Assembly: GCA_021373185.1 (NCBI GenBank)
Contig: JAJFTF010000026.1
Span: 1-52,342, forward strand
Direction: 5' to 3'
Origin: Betaproteobacteria bacterium
GTDB lineage: Bacteria > Pseudomonadota > Gammaproteobacteria > Burkholderiales > Sulfuricellaceae
DNA length: 52,342 bases
Part shown: piece after piece, positions 1 to 7,884 of the stretch
Layout of the letters: each line of letters opens with the position of its first letter
Position numbering within the stretch: position 1 is the first letter of the stretch
Position numbers and translations under genes: made by a program
Notes under the pieces: model-generated
Databases searched by the model: none
What the model saw: only the letters and a program-made list of their open reading frames with translations
What the model was told of the DNA's origin: nothing

Positions 1-116
1 AGGGCAACGAACTCGCCCTGGGCGATGTTCAGGTTGATGTCGCGCAGCGCCACGAAGGGGCCTTTTTTGGTGTTGAACACCATGCGCACGTTTTCGATTT
101 GTACGTATTTTTCCAT
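1..116 (-). CDS. Nitrate ABC transporter ATP-binding protein, N-terminal fragment
   Basis: Only the first 38 or so codons lie in the window; the gene runs off the left edge. The visible protein begins MEKYVQIENVRMVF and continues into ALRDINLNIAQGEFVAL, the A-loop and first strands that precede the Walker A motif in NrtC/NrtD/SsuB-type ATPases. Walker A itself lies outside. It follows nrtA and nrtB on the same strand after a 60-bp gap filled by an inverted repeat, so it is almost certainly the ATPase of this nitrate importer. NrtC and NrtD cannot be told apart from this fragment. Confidence 0.85.
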   Translation of the reverse strand, partial: MEKYVQIENVRMVFNTKKGPFVALRDINLNIAQGEFVA

Positions 117-134
117 GTTTATCTCCAGTTTCCT

Positions 135-180
135 GTAGGGGCGAATGTATCCGCCCATTGGCGAATGAATTCGCCCCTAC
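135..180. repeat. Inverted repeat between nrtB and the ATPase gene
   Basis: The arms GTAGGGGCGAAT and ATTCGCCCCTAC are perfect complements around a centre that itself repeats GCGAAT. The element fills the nrtB-ATPase gap and its right end overlaps the nrtB stop codon. It resembles the short dispersed inverted repeats common between genes in proteobacteria and may act as a 3' stabilising or partially terminating hairpin inside the operon. Confidence 0.7.
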
Positions 181-1082
181 TCGTATGAAAATCTCTTTGC
201 CAGCAAAGTCAGCGCATATTCCAGCAGCAAGCCGACGATACCGACGATGAAGATGGCGATGATGATGTGCTCGACGTTGAGGTTGTTCCATTCGTCCCAC
301 ACCCAGAAGCCGATGCCGACGCCACCGGTGAGCATTTCAGCCGCGACGATCACCAGCCAGGCAACGCCGATGGAAAGGCGGATGCCGGTCATCATGTAGG
401 GCAGCACAGCGGGGAACAGTATCTTGGTAACAATCTTCCAGTCGGACAGATTAAGCACTCTGGCCACGTTCATATAATCCGCCGGGATACGGTTCACGCC
501 CACGGCGGTATTGATGATCATGGGCCAGATGGCAGAGATGAAAATCACCCAGACCGCCGCCGGGTTGGCCGCCTTGAACACCAGCAGGCCAATCGGCAAC
601 CAGGCCAGGGGCGAAACCGGACGCAACAGGCTGATGATGGGCGACATCATGGCGCTGAGAAACCGGAAACGCCCGATCATGAAACCCAGCGGGATGCCGA
701 TCAGCGCCGCCATGCCGAAACCGACGGCCACGCGTTGCAGTGAGGCCAGGATGTTCCAGCCGATACCCTGATCGTTGGGCCCCTTGTTATAGAAAGGATC
801 GCTGAACAGTTGCACCGCCGATGCCCAGGTCTTGGCCGGCCCGGGCAATTGCGGGCTGCTCTGTGACACCAGCGCCCAAATGCCGATGAACAGCAGCATG
901 CCGATCAAGGGAGGGAGCAGGGCACGAACCGCCAGCCCCAGCCAGATAGACAGGGTGCGTGCTGGAACCGCCTCCGGCTGCGCGGTTTTGAGTTGCGCTT
1001 TGGGCGCTTCGGTAACGGCGGGAGCCGCTTGCGCCTTGGTTTCCATCTGTTCCACACCTTCCATGAGAGTAACTGCGCTCAT
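177..1082 (-). CDS. nrtB: Nitrate ABC transporter permease
   Basis: Inner-membrane permease of the NrtABC(D) nitrate importer, 301 aa from the chosen start. I chose the ATG at 1082 (MSAVTLMEG) rather than one nine codons upstream because AGGAG sits just before it. The N-terminal ~45 residues are Ala/Pro/Gln-rich and cytoplasmic. Hydrophobic segments follow, and the EAA loop is visible (ARVLNLSDWKIVTKILFPAV, then LPYMMTGIRLSIG), which contacts the ATPase. The stretch PVSPLAWLPIGLLVFK is typical of the NrtB/SsuC/TauC branch. It lies 51 bp downstream of nrtA and upstream of the ATPase gene. Sulfonate or taurine permeases are relatives, but the NrtA neighbour and the nitrate-type leader favour nitrate. 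Confidence 0.93.
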   Translation of the reverse strand: MSAVTLMEGVEQMETKAQAAPAVTEAPKAQLKTAQPEAVPARTLSIWLGLAVRALLPPLIGMLLFIGIWALVSQSSPQLPGPAKTWASAVQLFSDPFYNKGPNDQGIGWNILASLQRVAVGFGMAALIGIPLGFMIGRFRFLSAMMSPIISLLRPVSPLAWLPIGLLVFKAANPAAVWVIFISAIWPMIINTAVGVNRIPADYMNVARVLNLSDWKIVTKILFPAVLPYMMTGIRLSIGVAWLVIVAAEMLTGGVGIGFWVWDEWNNLNVEHIIIAIFIVGIVGLLLEYALTLLAKRFSYE

Positions 1083-1097
1083 ATTTTTCTCCTTTTT

Positions 1098-1123
1098 GCA
1101 GGTCGGCATTCAAACCGACCTGC
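1098..1123 (-). other. Intercistronic hairpin between nrtA and nrtB
   Basis: The arms GCAGGTCGG and CCGACCTGC pair perfectly (9 bp) around an 8-nt loop, just after the nrtA stop and before the nrtB ribosome-binding site. There is no T-run, so it is not a good terminator. In ABC operons such hairpins often protect the transcript of the abundant binding protein and reduce expression of the permease; that role is inferred here. Confidence 0.6.
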
Positions 1124-1133
1124 TGTACACCAA

Positions 1134-2387
1134 TTACGCCTTGATCTTGAACCCGGCGGCATAAGCCTTGGGATTCTTGCCATCCCACACCGTGCCGTCG
1201 ATCATCTTGCTGCTGCGCATGACATCTTTCGGAATCGGCGTCTTGGTCTGGGTTGCCGCCTGTTTATAGAGCTCGATCTGGTTGACCTTTTTCGCCACGG
1301 CCAGGTAATCCGGGTCTTCCTTGAGCAGGCCCCAGCGCTTGTGCTGGGTGAGGAACCACATGCCGTCGGAGAGGTAGGGAAAATTCACCGTCCCCTCTTC
1401 ATAAAACTTCATGTAATTGGCGTCCTGCCATTTCTTGCCGTTGCCGTTGTCGTACTGCCCCATCATGCGGTCTTCGATGGAATCGAAGTCGGTATTGACG
1501 TAGGACTTTTCGGCAATGATTTTGGCTACACCGGAACGGTTTTTCATGTCGTCGATGTACTTGGACGCATCGAGAATGGCCATGATCATGGCGCGCGCGG
1601 TGTTGGGGTGTTTCGCCACCCATTCTGCGGTGGTGCCCAGCACTTTTTCCGGGTGATCCTTCCAGATGTCCTGGCTGGTGGCGGCAGTGAAGCCCACGTT
1701 GTCGCGGATGGCGCGCGCGTTCCACGGCTCGCCCACGCAAAATCCATCCATGTTGCCGACACGCATGTTGGCGATCATCTGCGGCGGTGGCACGGTGATG
1801 TTCTTCACCTCGGTGAAGGGGTTCACGCCATGAGCGCCCAGCCAGTAATACAACCACATGGCGTGGGTGCCGGTGGGGAAGGTCTGGGCGAAGGTGTATT
1901 CGCGCGGTTCCTTCTTGATCAGCGCCGCCAGACTGGCGCCGTCCACCGCGCCCTTGGCCTTGAGCTGGTTGGATAGGGAAATGGCCTGGCCGTTGTGGTT
2001 GAGGTTCATGAGCACCGCCATGTCCTTCTTCGGCCCGCCGATGCCCATCTGTACGCCGTAGACCAAGCCGTACAGCACATGGGCGGCATCCAGTTCACCG
2101 TTGGTGAGTTTGTCGCGCACGCCGGCCCAGGAGGCTTCCTTGCTGGGCACGATCTTGATGCCGTATTTCTTGTCGAAGCCCATCACCGAGGCAATCACCA
2201 CCGATGCGCAATCGGTCAGGGGAATAAAGCCGACTCTCACCTCGGTTTTTTCCGGCGCATCGGAACCTGCCGCCCACGCCCCGCTGCGTATGGCGGGATC
2301 GACCATGGACATCAACGTCCCGGCTCCCAGCAAAACCGCGCCTTTTTTCATGAAATCTCTCCGACCGTTCTTGAACTCTTCACACAT
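1134..2387 (-). CDS. nrtA: Nitrate-binding protein of the ABC importer, Tat-exported
   Basis: Periplasmic solute-binding protein, 417 aa, NrtA/CmpA family. The N-terminus carries a twin-arginine signal (GRRDFMKKGAVLLGAGTLM) and a hydrophobic stretch ending near AWAAGSD, so export of a folded protein by Tat is likely. The mature part opens with VRVGFIPLTDCASVVIA, characteristic of the family, and contains LNHNGQAISL and FCVGEPWNARAI. No lipobox is seen. The ATG at 2387 has GAGGAG at suitable distance. It is the first gene after the sigma-54 promoter and antitermination leader, followed by nrtB. The cytoplasmic sensor NasS is a paralogue, but the signal peptide argues for the transporter subunit. 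Confidence 0.93.
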   Translation of the reverse strand: MCEEFKNGRRDFMKKGAVLLGAGTLMSMVDPAIRSGAWAAGSDAPEKTEVRVGFIPLTDCASVVIASVMGFDKKYGIKIVPSKEASWAGVRDKLTNGELDAAHVLYGLVYGVQMGIGGPKKDMAVLMNLNHNGQAISLSNQLKAKGAVDGASLAALIKKEPREYTFAQTFPTGTHAMWLYYWLGAHGVNPFTEVKNITVPPPQMIANMRVGNMDGFCVGEPWNARAIRDNVGFTAATSQDIWKDHPEKVLGTTAEWVAKHPNTARAMIMAILDASKYIDDMKNRSGVAKIIAEKSYVNTDFDSIEDRMMGQYDNGNGKKWQDANYMKFYEEGTVNFPYLSDGMWFLTQHKRWGLLKEDPDYLAVAKKVNQIELYKQAATQTKTPIPKDVMRSSKMIDGTVWDGKNPKAYAAGFKIKA

Positions 2388-2409
2388 GACTCACTCCTCG
2401 ACAAAACAC

Positions 2410-2461
2410 AAAAAAAAAGGCGTCGCATCCGCGAGAGAAATTGCTCCCGCGAATGGACGCC
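2410..2461 (-). terminator. Intrinsic terminator in the nrtA leader
   Basis: On the minus strand GGCGTC and GACGCC close a long stem whose inner arms, CATTCGCGGGAG and CTCTCGCGGATG, pair with G-U wobbles around a CAATTT loop. A run of nine T residues follows. The hairpin ends about 20 nt before the nrtA start, so transcripts from the upstream promoter stop here unless antiterminated. Its 5' arm overlaps the second hexaloop hairpin, so the two folds exclude each other. Confidence 0.88.
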
Positions 2462-2536
2462 GTTGTCCTGGTACGCAAACCATCCCGGTTTGCACTTCCT
2501 AATTCACAATCCTCGACCGACCCGCCGTTGGGTTGG
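2455..2536 (-). promoter_or_regulatory. ANTAR-target dual hexaloop leader (P1 and P2)
   Basis: Two small hairpins on the minus strand have the same six-base loop. P1 is ACCC-AACGGC-GGGT (2520-2533, extendable to 2517-2536 across one mismatch). P2 is GGAC-AACGGC-GTCC (2455-2468). Both loops have A at position 1 and G at position 4, the signature known for RNA bound by ANTAR proteins such as NasR and AmiR. P2 uses bases that also form the 5' arm of the terminator, so protein binding would block termination. A further hairpin (GCAAACC-GGGAT-GGTTTGC) lies between P1 and P2. The likely binder is the NasT-type protein encoded just upstream. Confidence 0.85.
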
Positions 2537-2586
2537 ATTGAACACAAAAACCGGTTTCAATCCGTTGGTCTGTTAACCCCGTTATC

Positions 2587-2601
2587 GCAAGCACCGTGCC
2601 A
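2587..2601 (-). promoter_or_regulatory. Sigma-54 promoter of the nrt operon
   Basis: The minus strand reads TGGCACGGTGCTTGC, matching the sigma-54 consensus TGGCACG-N4-TTGC at every fixed position with correct spacing between the -24 GG and -12 GC. Transcription would start about 12 bases downstream, near 2576, so the leader includes both hexaloops and the terminator. This couples nitrogen limitation (RpoN/NtrC) to nitrate induction. No enhancer site was identified by eye. Confidence 0.85.
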
Positions 2602-2736
2602 GCAGTCGAAATTACCTTGTAACCTGTTAATTTACCAACAGTTTCTATCCGAATCTAGCTGGCCGCTGTGAATCCCGTGATTTCAGTCATGCACCGCCAC
2701 GGTGCGTTAATACCCCCTATGCACTGCGAACAGTCC

Positions 2737-3312
2737 CTATCCGAGCAATTCAGTTACCGCGATTACCTGCCGCGCCGCTTCGCCCAATTTAACCCCCCGG
2801 TTCATGGCCATTTTCCGCAACGCCTGATAAGCCTCATCCTCCGACCAGCCGCGCTGCTTCATCAACGCAGCCTTGGCACGATCGATGATTTTGCGGTCGG
2901 CAAGCTGCCCCTCGGCCTTTTCCAGATTGGTGCGCATGGCCTGAAATTCTTCAAAACGGGCAATGGCCGCATCCATGATCGGCTTGATGCGGTCGCTCTT
3001 CAGGCCGCCCACGACATAGGCGCTAACCCCGGCACGAATGGCTGCGCGGATGGTTTCACTATCTTCGTCGTGGGTAAACATGACAATCGGCCGCGGCTGA
3101 TCGCGGCTGACAATACAGATATTTTCCAGGGTATCGCGTTCGGGAGAGTCGGTATCGATGATGATCAAATCGGGCTTGCAGGCTTCTACCAAAGCCGACA
3201 AATCAATCGTGGAACTGACCTGCGCCACCACTTCGCAGTCGGCCTGCTCCAGCGTGGCGCGCAATATTTCGGCCCGTTCCGGGCCTTGATCCACCAGCAT
3301 GATTCGCAACAT
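2737..3312 (-). CDS. nasT: NasT-type ANTAR antiterminator
   Basis: RNA-binding response-regulator-like protein, 191 aa. Residues 1-120 form a receiver-like domain: MLRIMLVDQ, with D53 in LIIIDTDSPE and T80 in IVMFTHDED. One acidic-pocket Asp is replaced by Gln and the usual Lys after the fifth strand is absent, so it is a pseudo-receiver. Residues about 130-188 form the ANTAR domain (ADRKIIDRAKAALMKQRGWS...EDEAYQALRKMAM). I chose the ATG at 3312 because NasT proteins usually start MLRI; an in-frame ATG at 3360 is possible and neither has a strong ribosome-binding site. It lies directly upstream of the nrt leader. The usual partner NasS is not seen in the window. Confidence 0.88.
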   Translation of the reverse strand: MLRIMLVDQGPERAEILRATLEQADCEVVAQVSSTIDLSALVEACKPDLIIIDTDSPERDTLENICIVSRDQPRPIVMFTHDEDSETIRAAIRAGVSAYVVGGLKSDRIKPIMDAAIARFEEFQAMRTNLEKAEGQLADRKIIDRAKAALMKQRGWSEDEAYQALRKMAMNRGVKLGEAARQVIAVTELLG

Positions 3313-3416
3313 TTTGACGGTTCTGTTAAGTGGCAATGCCACTAACTCAGCAAACGCCATGCCAGCGGAAGGCGATCCTCTAAAAACGGGCTTTACTAGA
3401 TTTCAGATGACAGTAT

Positions 3417-4190
3417 TTAATGGGGCGACCACGTAAGCCCGAACTTATTGGACAAGATGGATACACGATCTTCCTGGGCGATGGTTTGTTTTTCCACGTT
3501 CCCATTTGCTACAGTTTTTAACACATCGCCGAAGAGGATTTTTCTTCCGGTTTGGTCGTGCAAGACAATTAACAGCTTTTGCACAAAAATCGCATCCGGG
3601 TGCGTGGAATTGAGATAATTGGCAGGAACAAAATCGATCCATTCTTGTGGAGAGAGATCGAACGCATACTGATTTGTCCATTCACCATCAACAAGCGCCT
3701 TTAATAAATACTCACGGTCGTTTGTCTTGTTCAGCAAGAACATATCGAAATCTTGTTTTACTTCAATATCAATCAAATTAAGCCGCATGGGCGCTCTGAT
3801 GCCATAACTACCAAAGCCCAAATCACACAGCCATTCCTCGTCATCAACTTTCAGCACAATCGCCATATGCGTTTTCGGTCTTCTAACCGGATAGAACATA
3901 GGCCGAGCAGCCACGAACTGGTAAGGGATCTCAAGCGCCTGAAGTGCCATGGCAAAGAGGCCATTGACCTCGTAACAGTATCCGCCACGATTACGGTAAA
4001 TAATTTTTTCAACGATCTCCTCTGGAACCAACGAAACGACTTTGCCTGCCTGAACATCAAGGTTTTCAAATGGCACAGAAAATAACTGGCGTCTCATCAT
4101 TTCAGTGACGGTGGAGATATCTGCTTTTGCGTCGCGGCGAAAGCCGATTCTGTCGAAATAGTTTTGAAGTGTGAAGTTTTCAGCTTTCAT
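3417..4190 (-). CDS. Arylamine N-acetyltransferase
   Basis: Cytosolic enzyme that transfers acetyl from acetyl-CoA to arylamines and hydrazines, 257 aa, slightly short for the family (about 270-280). The Cys-His-Asp triad is visible: Cys in RNRGGYCYEVNGLF, His in RPKTHMAIVL, and Asp in EWLCDLGFGSYG. The start ATG at 4190 gives the family N-terminus NYFDRIGFRRDAKAD. Base composition is visibly more AT-rich than the flanking genes, and the gene stands alone between nasT and an MBL-fold gene, which suggests acquisition by transfer. Substrate cannot be told. Confidence 0.92.
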   Translation of the reverse strand: MKAENFTLQNYFDRIGFRRDAKADISTVTEMMRRQLFSVPFENLDVQAGKVVSLVPEEIVEKIIYRNRGGYCYEVNGLFAMALQALEIPYQFVAARPMFYPVRRPKTHMAIVLKVDDEEWLCDLGFGSYGIRAPMRLNLIDIEVKQDFDMFLLNKTNDREYLLKALVDGEWTNQYAFDLSPQEWIDFVPANYLNSTHPDAIFVQKLLIVLHDQTGRKILFGDVLKTVANGNVEKQTIAQEDRVSILSNKFGLTWSPH

Positions 4191-4333
4191 ATATGGAAGC
4201 CTTGATGTGTTGAAAAAATTTTATCGGGCTAACTTTAGAATATGACAATAACTCTAAAATTTAATTACAAATCAATACAAAACAGATTATATCTGGCACA
4301 GATCGGGCAATCCAGTTCATGTCGGAACACGCA

Positions 4334-5278
4334 CTACACCCTATCCAGCCACACTTCCAGCCCTTGGGCATTGAGTTCGACATCATTCGCCAGCAATGCC
4401 AGAGATTCTGCCGGAGCAAGCTTGCAGCCATGGGCGGCAAGGCGCTCCAGAAAATATGCGCCCAATTTTTCCGTCAGTTGCTTATGCCGCGACTCGCCCG
4501 CATCGCGGACACTTTCGGCAAGCCTCACGAAATCATCCAACAGGTAGTGCAAGTCATCGGCCAAGCGCGGCAGCCGGGTCACCCTGCTATAGTGGGTCAG
4601 GTAGGCAACCCGTGGTTGGCAGGACAGAATCAGGTCTATCGAAGCATGTGCGGCTCCGGGCTCGAACTGCACCGGGGTGGTGGTCGGCAGGATGAATTCG
4701 CGCCCGTCCACGTCGAATTCGCGATAGGAAATACCGAAGGTATCGCCAGTAAAGATGCCGCCGTAGCGCTCGTCGAAAATACAGAAATGGTGGCGGGCAT
4801 GGCCTGGCGTATCGAGGAACAACAGGCTGCGTCCATTCAGTTTCAGCGTGTATTCATGCGGCGCTTCGATCACGCGATCGGCGGGAACCGGCACGATTTC
4901 CCCATAGGCCTGCCTGAACATTTCTTCGCCGTAAACCGCCATCGAACCTGCCGTCAGCTTCGATGGATCGATCATGTGGCGGGCTCCGCGCGGGTGAACC
5001 ACCAGCATCGCCTCCGGGAACAGCCGCATCATTTCGCCCGCTCCGCCGGCATGATCGAGGTGGACGTGGGTCACGATTACATAGGCGACATCTTGCGGGC
5101 GCAGATTTCTTTGCCGCAGCGCAGCCAGCACGCCGGGAACCGAGAAGTTCGTCCCAGTGTCGATGATTGCCGCCTTGCCGCCTTCGACCAGCAAGTGGAT
5201 GGCCGCCAGGCCGGGGCGGATGTGATGGGCGTCTATCGTGGCGATGCCGCCATCGAAATCCTGCCGATTTTCAGTCAT
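4334..5278 (-). CDS. MBL-fold metallohydrolase
   Basis: Metallo-beta-lactamase-fold hydrolase, 314 aa. The zinc motif HVHLDH is at residues 71-76 (preceded by VAYVIVT), with further ligands in ARHHFCIFD and GIFTGDTFGIS. The first strands (AIHLLVEGGKAAIIDTGTN) are typical of the glyoxalase-II-like branch that accepts thioesters or lactones; the exact substrate is unknown. The C-terminal ~100 residues are mostly helical. It is transcribed divergently from fumarase, with 67 bp between the two starts. Confidence 0.85.
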   Translation of the reverse strand: MTENRQDFDGGIATIDAHHIRPGLAAIHLLVEGGKAAIIDTGTNFSVPGVLAALRQRNLRPQDVAYVIVTHVHLDHAGGAGEMMRLFPEAMLVVHPRGARHMIDPSKLTAGSMAVYGEEMFRQAYGEIVPVPADRVIEAPHEYTLKLNGRSLLFLDTPGHARHHFCIFDERYGGIFTGDTFGISYREFDVDGREFILPTTTPVQFEPGAAHASIDLILSCQPRVAYLTHYSRVTRLPRLADDLHYLLDDFVRLAESVRDAGESRHKQLTEKLGAYFLERLAAHGCKLAPAESLALLANDVELNAQGLEVWLDRV

Positions 5279-5345
5279 GTTTGGTCGCGCTCCAAAAGAA
5301 CATACAATTAACGGTACAATTCCAAGTCAGGAGAGTAAAAATATC

Positions 5346-6869
5346 ATGACTACCATCCGCCAGGAAGATTTTATCGCCAGCATCGCCGATGCGCTGCAAT
5401 TCATTTCCTACTACCACCCGCTCGACTACATCAAGGCGCTGGGCGAGGCCTACGAGCGGGAGCAATCCCCCGCCGCCAAGGACGCCATTGCCCAGATACT
5501 GACCAACTCACGCATGAGCGCGCAAGGCCGCCGCCCGGTCTGTCAGGATACCGGCATCGTGGTGGCTTTCATCAAGGTCGGCATGGAGGTGAAATGGGAC
5601 GCCAAAATGAGCGTGACCGACATGGTCAACGAGGGCGTGCGCCGCGCCTACCTGAATCCCGACAACGTGCTACGCGCCTCGATCGTAACCCCTCCTTACG
5701 GTGCGCGTAAAAACACCGGCGACAATACTCCGGCGGTAATCCATTACGAGATCGTCACCGGCGACAAGATCGAGATCACCCTTGCGGCCAAGGGCGGCGG
5801 CTCGGAAAACAAATCGAAATTCACTATCCTCAACCCGTCTGACAGCCTCGTCGACTGGGTGCTGAAAACCGTCCCCACCATGGGCGCGGGCTGGTGTCCA
5901 CCGGGGATACTCGGCATCGGGCTCGGCGGCACCTCGGAAAAAGCCATGCTGCTCGCCAAGGAAGCCTTGATGGAGCCGGTCGACATCCACGAACTGCAAG
6001 CGCGCGGCGCAAGCAATCCGCTGGAGGAATTGCGGCTGGAACTGTTTGAAAAAGTGAACGCGCTGGGCATCGGCGCGCAAGGGCTGGGCGGACTGACCAC
6101 CGTGGTGGACATCAAGATCAAGGAGTACCCGACCCACGCCGCCGGTCTGCCGGTGGGGATGATCCCCAACTGCGCCGCCACCCGCCACATCCATTTCACC
6201 CTCGACGGCAGCGGCCCCGCAGTACTGACGCCGCCCAATCTCGACGAATGGCCGAAGGTGGATTGGCACCCCGCTGCCGACGCGCGCCGCGTCAATCTCG
6301 ACACCGTTACCCGCGCAGAAATCGCCAGTTGGAAACCGGGCGAAACCCTGTTGCTCTCCGGCAAGCTGCTCACCGGGCGCGACGCCGCCCACAAGCGCAT
6401 CGCCGAGTTGTTCGCTAAAGGCGAAAGCCTGCCGCCGGGCGTGGACTTCACCAACCGCTTTATCTATTATGTCGGCCCGGTCGACCCGGTGCGCGACGAA
6501 GTGGTTGGCCCCGCCGGCCCCACCACCGCCACCCGCATGGACAAATTCACCGACCTGATGCTGGATAAAACCGGGCTGATCGGCATGATCGGCAAAGCCG
6601 AGCGCGGCCCGGCCAGCATCGAAAGCATCAAAAAGCACAAGGCGGTTTACCTGATGGCGGTCGGCGGCGCAGCCTACCTGGTGTCCAAGGCGATCAAGGC
6701 ATCCCGAGTGCTGGCCTTCGCCGATTTGGGCATGGAAGCGATTTACGAATTCATCGTGCAGGATATGCCCGTGACCGTGGCGGTCGATAGCAACGGCAGC
6801 TCGGTGCATGAAACCGGGCCGACGGAATGGCGCATGAAAATCGGCAAGATTCCAGTTATGAAAGCATAA
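5346..6869 (+). CDS. Class I fumarate hydratase, single chain
   Basis: Iron-sulfur fumarase interconverting fumarate and malate in the TCA cycle, 507 aa. The alpha part is N-terminal and the beta part (from about GETLLLSGKLLTGRDAAHK) is fused behind it, as in FumA/FumB. Cluster cysteines are visible in RRPVCQDTG (C66), GAGWCPPGILG and MIPNCAATRH. I chose ATG 5346, preceded by AGGAG at 5329-5333; the open frame extends further upstream into the divergent gene but without support. TtdAB-type tartrate dehydratases are relatives, but the fused architecture favours fumarase. Confidence 0.93.
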   Translation: MTTIRQEDFIASIADALQFISYYHPLDYIKALGEAYEREQSPAAKDAIAQILTNSRMSAQGRRPVCQDTGIVVAFIKVGMEVKWDAKMSVTDMVNEGVRRAYLNPDNVLRASIVTPPYGARKNTGDNTPAVIHYEIVTGDKIEITLAAKGGGSENKSKFTILNPSDSLVDWVLKTVPTMGAGWCPPGILGIGLGGTSEKAMLLAKEALMEPVDIHELQARGASNPLEELRLELFEKVNALGIGAQGLGGLTTVVDIKIKEYPTHAAGLPVGMIPNCAATRHIHFTLDGSGPAVLTPPNLDEWPKVDWHPAADARRVNLDTVTRAEIASWKPGETLLLSGKLLTGRDAAHKRIAELFAKGESLPPGVDFTNRFIYYVGPVDPVRDEVVGPAGPTTATRMDKFTDLMLDKTGLIGMIGKAERGPASIESIKKHKAVYLMAVGGAAYLVSKAIKASRVLAFADLGMEAIYEFIVQDMPVTVAVDSNGSSVHETGPTEWRMKIGKIPVMKA

Positions 6870-6873
6870 TTTC

Positions 6874-6934
6874 AGCCACGGATTAACACGGATGCACACA
6901 GATAATTCGTGCCAATCTGTGTTAATCCGTGGCT
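6874..6934. repeat. Inverted repeat, AGCCACGGATTAACAC family
   Basis: Perfect 16-base arms AGCCACGGATTAACAC and GTGTTAATCCGTGGCT enclose about 29 bases. It lies directly after the fumarase stop and nine bases before the hydrolase start. A second, more degenerate copy occurs at 14806-14911. This type of element is dispersed between genes in many environmental bacteria. It may also serve as a 3' hairpin for fumarase. Confidence 0.85.
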
Positions 6935-6942
6935 AATCAATC

Positions 6943-7806
6943 ATGACCGAGAACCATTCAAGTGAACTAAAAGCCACCCTCACTCTGCCGACCCAAGAGG
7001 TCTATTACCGCCTCTACCGCTTCGAGCAAGCGCCGCCGCGGCGTCTGCTGCTGCTTCACGGCGGCGGCGTGGCGGGGAAAACCACCTGGGAAGGCATCCT
7101 GCCGCACCTCGCGCACTGGAACGAAATCCTTGTGCCCGACCTGCGCGGCACCGGCAAGACCCGCTACCCTGACCATCACGAACACGGCTTTGAAGCCGAA
7201 GAAGTGGTGGCCGACCTCGCCGCCCTGCTCGACCATCTCGACTGGGATCGATTCGACCTTGGCGGCTATTCCTACGGCGGGCTGATCGCCATGCTGCTCA
7301 AGGCCGCCCGCCCGACAGCGGTGGGCAACACCTACCTGCTGGAACCCGCCCTGCTGGGCAAGATGAACAACGAGGAATCGGCGCTTTCGCACGACCTGAT
7401 CCTGCACGCCGCCAAGCGCCTGCATCATCTGGAAAATCGGGAGGAAGGGCTGGAACTGTTTCTCGATGCCGTCGCCCCCAATCGCATCCGGGGTTCGAAG
7501 AACGAGCAAGTCATGTGGCAACGCCTGTCTCACCGCCCGGCGGGACTGGCCTGCGCCATCGAGTGCGTATCGCATGCCGCCGGGCGGCTCGACCGTCAGC
7601 AATTGATCGCTGCTCAGGCCAACGTTCACAGCTTCATCGGCGAACGTTCGCATCCTGGCGTTTATCAGTTATGCCAGGAAATCGCGGCAGGAAAAAATGA
7701 CTGGGCCTGCCACCTGATCCAGAACGCCGACCATGCGCTGCCGTTCCAGAAACCGGAAACCATTGCCGGGCTGATGAACGGCAGCCTGAAAGAAAGCCCC
7801 GAGTGA
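6943..7806 (+). CDS. Alpha/beta-fold hydrolase
   Basis: Probable cytosolic hydrolase of the alpha/beta superfamily, 287 aa. The oxyanion-hole motif LLLLHGGG is at residues 35-42. The nucleophile elbow GYSYGG places Ser110, an acidic residue is expected after the cap region, and the catalytic His is probably in NADHALPFQKP near the C-terminus. No signal peptide is seen. It follows fumarase across an inverted repeat that could separate the transcripts. The substrate is unknown. Confidence 0.82.
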   Translation: MTENHSSELKATLTLPTQEVYYRLYRFEQAPPRRLLLLHGGGVAGKTTWEGILPHLAHWNEILVPDLRGTGKTRYPDHHEHGFEAEEVVADLAALLDHLDWDRFDLGGYSYGGLIAMLLKAARPTAVGNTYLLEPALLGKMNNEESALSHDLILHAAKRLHHLENREEGLELFLDAVAPNRIRGSKNEQVMWQRLSHRPAGLACAIECVSHAAGRLDRQQLIAAQANVHSFIGERSHPGVYQLCQEIAAGKNDWACHLIQNADHALPFQKPETIAGLMNGSLKESPE

Positions 7807-7884
7807 AGGCGGCAGAAAATACGGATTTTCTCGGATTGCCCGGCTAGACTATATTGATGGAAACATAACGCTGAGGAGAACATC

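Noticed and set aside
5670..6899. Minus-strand open frame opposite fumarase
   Set aside because: Shadow frame; fumarase has all its motifs on the plus strand.
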